DNA of 64,000 bases, taken from JBKBIP01 sp046297495. Lineage in GTDB: Bacteria > Planctomycetota > Planctomycetia > Gemmatales > Gemmataceae. Both the position numbers and the translations under genes were made by a program. The notes under the pieces are model-generated. The model searched no databases and had not been told where the DNA came from. It saw only the letters and a list, made by a program, of their open reading frames with translations. The stretch covers positions 1 to 64,000 of the forward strand of contig JBKBIP010000025.1 in assembly GCA_046297495.1 (NCBI GenBank). The letters run 5' to 3'. Of the stretch, positions 60,984 through 64,000 are shown in pieces; the first letter of the stretch is position 1, and every line of letters begins with the position of its first letter.

Positions 60984-62534
60984 ATGTCTTCAATCGATCG
61001 AGCTGTGACCACCATAGACGAATCCCCATACCTCTTGGAAGCGCGCGGCATCAGCAAGGCGTTTCCTGGCGTGCAGGCGTTGCGGAACGTCCATTTACGG
61101 CTACGCGCGGGGGAGGTGTTGGCCGTCGTGGGGGAGAATGGGGCGGGAAAATCGACCCTGATGAATATTCTGGCCGGCGTGCTGTCGGCGGATGGCGGTG
61201 AGGTGTGGCTGGACGGGCGCGAACTCCACAGCCACGGCGTTCATGAAGCCCAGCAGCTCGGCATTGTGTTGATTCATCAAGAACTTAACCTGGCGACCAA
61301 TTTGGACGTGGCCGCCAATATCTTCCTGGGGCGGGAGCCGTGCCGCGGAGGGCCAGTCGGGCTGATTGCTGGACGGATTTATGCCGAGGCTCGCGTCCTC
61401 ATGGACCGGCTGGGGCTGGATTGCCCGGCCCAGACGCTGGTGGCCGATTTGCCGGTTGGCCAACAGCAGCTAGTCGAAATTGCCCGTGCTTTGTCCCTAC
61501 GCTCGCGCATTCTGATCATGGATGAGCCGACCTCCAGCTTGACGCAGCGCGAGACAGAGCGACTCTACGATGTCATCCGTGAGCTGAGGCAAGAGGGGAT
61601 CAGCATCTTGTACATCTCGCATCGGCTCAAGGAAGTGGAAACCATCGCTGACCGCGTGTTGGTCCTGCGCGATGGCCGTAATGCTGGGGAGTTGGAACGC
61701 GCGCACATTAGCCACGATGCGATGGTCCGGCTCATGGTCGGGCGCGAGCTGCGCCAGTTCTTCCAGCGCACGCACTCACCGGCCCATGACACGACGCCCC
61801 CCCTGTTGCGCGTCGAGGGGTTGCGCATCACCCCCCAACCCGGCCCGCCGATCCAATTCACCCTTCGGCCTGGCGAGATTGTCGGCTTGGCGGGACTGAT
61901 TGGCGCAGGACGCACTGAGTTGGCCGAGACGCTGTTCGGCATCCGCCGACGGCTGGCGGGAGAGATTTTCCTGGATGGCCGGCTGGTAGCATTGCGCGAT
62001 CCGCGCGAAGCCATCGCGGCCGGCATTCTGCTGGTGCCCGAAGACCGCCGCCAGGAAGGATTAGTGCTGGCCGCCAGCGTCCGCGACAATATCAGCCTGC
62101 CGTCCCTGAAGCGGTTGCAGCGGCTGGGACTGGTTCAGCAGCGCCGCGAACGGGACTTGGCCGAGCGCATGTGCCGGCAGCTCAATGTCAAAACTCCCAG
62201 CATCCACCAAATCGCCGGCTTCCTCAGCGGAGGCAACCAACAAAAGATCGTGTTGGCCAAATGGCTGGCCCGGACGCCGCGCCTGCTCATTCTCGACGAA
62301 CCGACGCGCGGCATCGATGTTGGGGCCAAGACGGAAATTTACGCGCTCATGGATCGCCTGGCCAGCCAGGGCTTGGCCATCCTGATGATCTCCAGCGACA
62401 TGGAAGAGATACTCGGCATGAGCGACCGCGTGCTGGTGATGCACGAGGGACACTTGGCCGGTGAATTGCCACGCGCGGCGTTGAGCGAGGAAGCCATCAT
62501 GAGCCTGGCCACGGGAGGGGCGGCGTCTTCGTGA
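60984..62534 (+). CDS. Sugar ABC transporter ATP-binding protein, RbsA/MglA type
   Basis: About 516 residues from the ATG at 60984 (an in-frame start at 60921 would overlap the pseudogene surroundings). Two fused ATPase domains: the first has Walker A VVGENGAGKSTLMN, LPVGQQQLVEIARAL and MDEPTSSLT; the second begins near GEIVGLAGLIGAGRTELAETLFG, has LSGGNQQKIVLAKWL and LDEPTRGIDVGAK. The pattern is that of ribose/galactose-type importers (CUT2). No permease or sugar-binding protein gene follows: a Tricorn-like gene begins about 210 bases later. The specificity is inferred only from the family. Confidence 0.92.
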   Translation: MSSIDRAVTTIDESPYLLEARGISKAFPGVQALRNVHLRLRAGEVLAVVGENGAGKSTLMNILAGVLSADGGEVWLDGRELHSHGVHEAQQLGIVLIHQELNLATNLDVAANIFLGREPCRGGPVGLIAGRIYAEARVLMDRLGLDCPAQTLVADLPVGQQQLVEIARALSLRSRILIMDEPTSSLTQRETERLYDVIRELRQEGISILYISHRLKEVETIADRVLVLRDGRNAGELERAHISHDAMVRLMVGRELRQFFQRTHSPAHDTTPPLLRVEGLRITPQPGPPIQFTLRPGEIVGLAGLIGAGRTELAETLFGIRRRLAGEIFLDGRLVALRDPREAIAAGILLVPEDRRQEGLVLAASVRDNISLPSLKRLQRLGLVQQRRERDLAERMCRQLNVKTPSIHQIAGFLSGGNQQKIVLAKWLARTPRLLILDEPTRGIDVGAKTEIYALMDRLASQGLAILMISSDMEEILGMSDRVLVMHEGHLAGELPRAALSEEAIMSLATGGAASS

Positions 62535-62745
62535 AAAAGGACAATGACTTGCCGGAGTATGGGGAATTCGACCACCTTTGAAAAAGTCGTCTGCCTCGGA
62601 ACGACGAAATCGATAAATCATCCTCATTCCCAGAGAACCGATTTACCCGAGGCGGAGTATAAGGTATAGGGATAGATTCATTACCCAAACCAGGCGGTCG
62701 AATCTCCGACCTCGAAATGTGACATTTTATAGACAGGATGACGAC

Positions 62746-64000
62746 ATGCGACTTAGAACGATTCTTCCCCTGTTGTTGCTACTGCTAATGGTTGGTGGGG
62801 CGAGCGCCCAAGACGAAGCGCGGTTATTGCGCTTCCCGGCCATGCATGGCAATCAGATTGTCTTTACCTATGCGGGCGATCTGTACACTGTACCGGCGAA
62901 TGGCGGCGTGGCCCGGCGCTTGACCAGCCATGACGGCTTCGAGATGTTTCCGCGCTTTTCTCCTGATGGCCAGTGGTTGGCCTTCACTGGCCAATACGAC
63001 GGCAACACCGAGGTCTATCTCATGCCGGCGGAAGGGGGCGTGCCCAAGCGACTGACCTACACGGCCACGCTGGGCCGCGACGACGTGGCCGATCGCATGG
63101 GGCCGAACAACATTGTCATGGGCTGGACGCCGGACGGCCAGCACATCATCTTCCGTTCGCGCATGCGCTCGTTCAATCCATTCATCGGCGAATTGCTACT
63201 AGTTTCCAAGGACGGCGGCTTGCCGGAGAAGATTCCGCTGCCGCACGGCGGTTTCTGCTCCTATTCGCCGGACGGCTCAAAGCTGGCCTACAATCGTGTC
63301 TTCCGGGAATTTCGCACCTGGAAGCGCTATCGCGGCGGCATGGCCGATGACATCTGGGTGTATGATTTCAAGACCAAGAAAATTGACCAAATCTCCAAGA
63401 CCCCCGATCAGGAAATCATCCCCATGTGGCACGGAGAGAAAATATACTTCCTTTCCGACCGCGACGACCATAAGCGGATGAATCTGTGGGTGTATGACAC
63501 CAAGACGAAACAAACACGCCAACTCACCCACTACACCGATTTCGACATCAAGTTTCCCTCGCTGGGGGACAAGGCCATCGTCTATGAACACGGTGGGTAC
63601 ATCTATCGCTTCGATCTTGACAAGGAAAAGGCCGTCAAGGTGCCGGTGCGTATCTTGGATGATCAGGTGTCGGGGCGCGGCGGCATCGTCAAGGTAGACA
63701 AGAATGTCACCAGTTACGACCTTAGCCCCGACGGCAAGCGGGCTGTCTTCGGGGCGCGCGGCGAGGTCTTCACCGTCCCCGCTCAGACCGGCCCCACGCG
63801 CAACCTGACGCAGACCTCCGGCGTCCACGAGCGCAACGCCGTTTGGTCGCCGGATGGCAAGTACATCGCCGTGGTTTCCGATCAGAGCGGCGAGGATGAA
63901 ATCCATCTCATACCGCAAGATGGCAACGGCACGCCACGCCAGCTCACCAGCGGCGGCGATACCTACAAGTACGAAATCCTTTGGTCCCCGGATAGCAAGA
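62746..64000 (+). CDS. Tricorn-like protease, N-terminal part (runs off the window)
   Basis: Starts at ATG 62746 with AGGA 7 bases upstream and continues past the window end, so at least 418 residues. The signal peptide (MRLRTILPLLLLLLMVGGASA) is followed by a WD40/PD40-type propeller: LLRFPAMHGNQIVFTYAGDLYTVP, RFSPDGQWLAFTGQYDGNTEVYLMP, ARRLTSHDGFEMFP and later ERNAVWSPDGKYIAVVSDQSGEDEIHL. This opening is characteristic of Tricorn-like S41 peptidases, in which protease and PDZ domains come later. The catalytic residues lie beyond the window, so activity cannot be judged. Confidence 0.8.
   Translation, partial: MRLRTILPLLLLLLMVGGASAQDEARLLRFPAMHGNQIVFTYAGDLYTVPANGGVARRLTSHDGFEMFPRFSPDGQWLAFTGQYDGNTEVYLMPAEGGVPKRLTYTATLGRDDVADRMGPNNIVMGWTPDGQHIIFRSRMRSFNPFIGELLLVSKDGGLPEKIPLPHGGFCSYSPDGSKLAYNRVFREFRTWKRYRGGMADDIWVYDFKTKKIDQISKTPDQEIIPMWHGEKIYFLSDRDDHKRMNLWVYDTKTKQTRQLTHYTDFDIKFPSLGDKAIVYEHGGYIYRFDLDKEKAVKVPVRILDDQVSGRGGIVKVDKNVTSYDLSPDGKRAVFGARGEVFTVPAQTGPTRNLTQTSGVHERNAVWSPDGKYIAVVSDQSGEDEIHLIPQDGNGTPRQLTSGGDTYKYEILWSPDSK

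Overview
This window looks like a chromosomal segment of a GC-rich planctomycete, most likely of the Gemmata group (Gemmatales). The assignment is inference. It rests on protein types that cluster in the PVC phylum: DUF1501 and DUF1549/DUF1553 proteins, the planctomycete membrane dehydrogenase with its own CxxCH heme domain, a DUF2330 remnant, three Ser/Thr kinases with different accessory domains, very large WD40 and NHL propellers, and an in-frame palindromic insertion encoding a Ser-Ser-Phe-rich stretch of the sort common in Gemmata proteins. No rRNA, tRNA or CRISPR array was found.

Layout. 1-300: repeat cluster. 301-9463, all +: pheS, pheT, EamA exporter, ABC ATPase, galE, APH-fold kinase, enolase. 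9525-13928, all -: a dehydrogenase and heme protein pair (normally one polypeptide) and a REC-GGDEF diguanylate cyclase. 14123-24497, +: glycerophosphodiesterase, two Ser/Thr kinases and a 1541-residue WD40 protein. 24610-28656, -: NHL propeller, DUF1499 protein and a sulfite reductase with an unusual duplicated C-terminal module. 29180-34118, +: flavoprotein, DUF1501 protein, a broken DUF2330 gene and a third kinase. Then sod (-), followed by a DcuC-type carrier, fructose-bisphosphatase and GT39-like protein (+). 39733-43088, -: PrpD-family protein and a toroid-DUF362 fusion. 43361-45631, +: sugar dehydrogenase-diheme fusion. 45701-50456, -: ABM protein, hemE, ubiE, a hypothetical and a DUF1549/1553 protein. 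50797-57218, -: a signalling cluster (single-domain response regulator, REC-ATPase, 1245-residue hybrid histidine kinase) and a MoxR ATPase. 57398-60434, -: D-aminoacylase and a PQQ-like propeller. 60630-64000, +: nuclease-family remnant, two-domain sugar ABC ATPase and the start of a Tricorn-like protease.

How it works together. Most genes are housekeeping (Phe-tRNA charging, glycolysis and gluconeogenesis, heme and menaquinone, sulfite reduction, superoxide defence) mixed with envelope oxidoreductases and signalling. There is no defence island or prophage. The most unusual points are the sulfite reductase C-terminal repeats, the toroid-DUF362 fusion, a kinase with a palindromic insertion and a substituted catalytic-loop lysine, the split dehydrogenase/heme pair, and a family of dispersed palindromes (five copies, consensus GATTCATC-A/G-TTTCGCGCA) in the gaps between genes.
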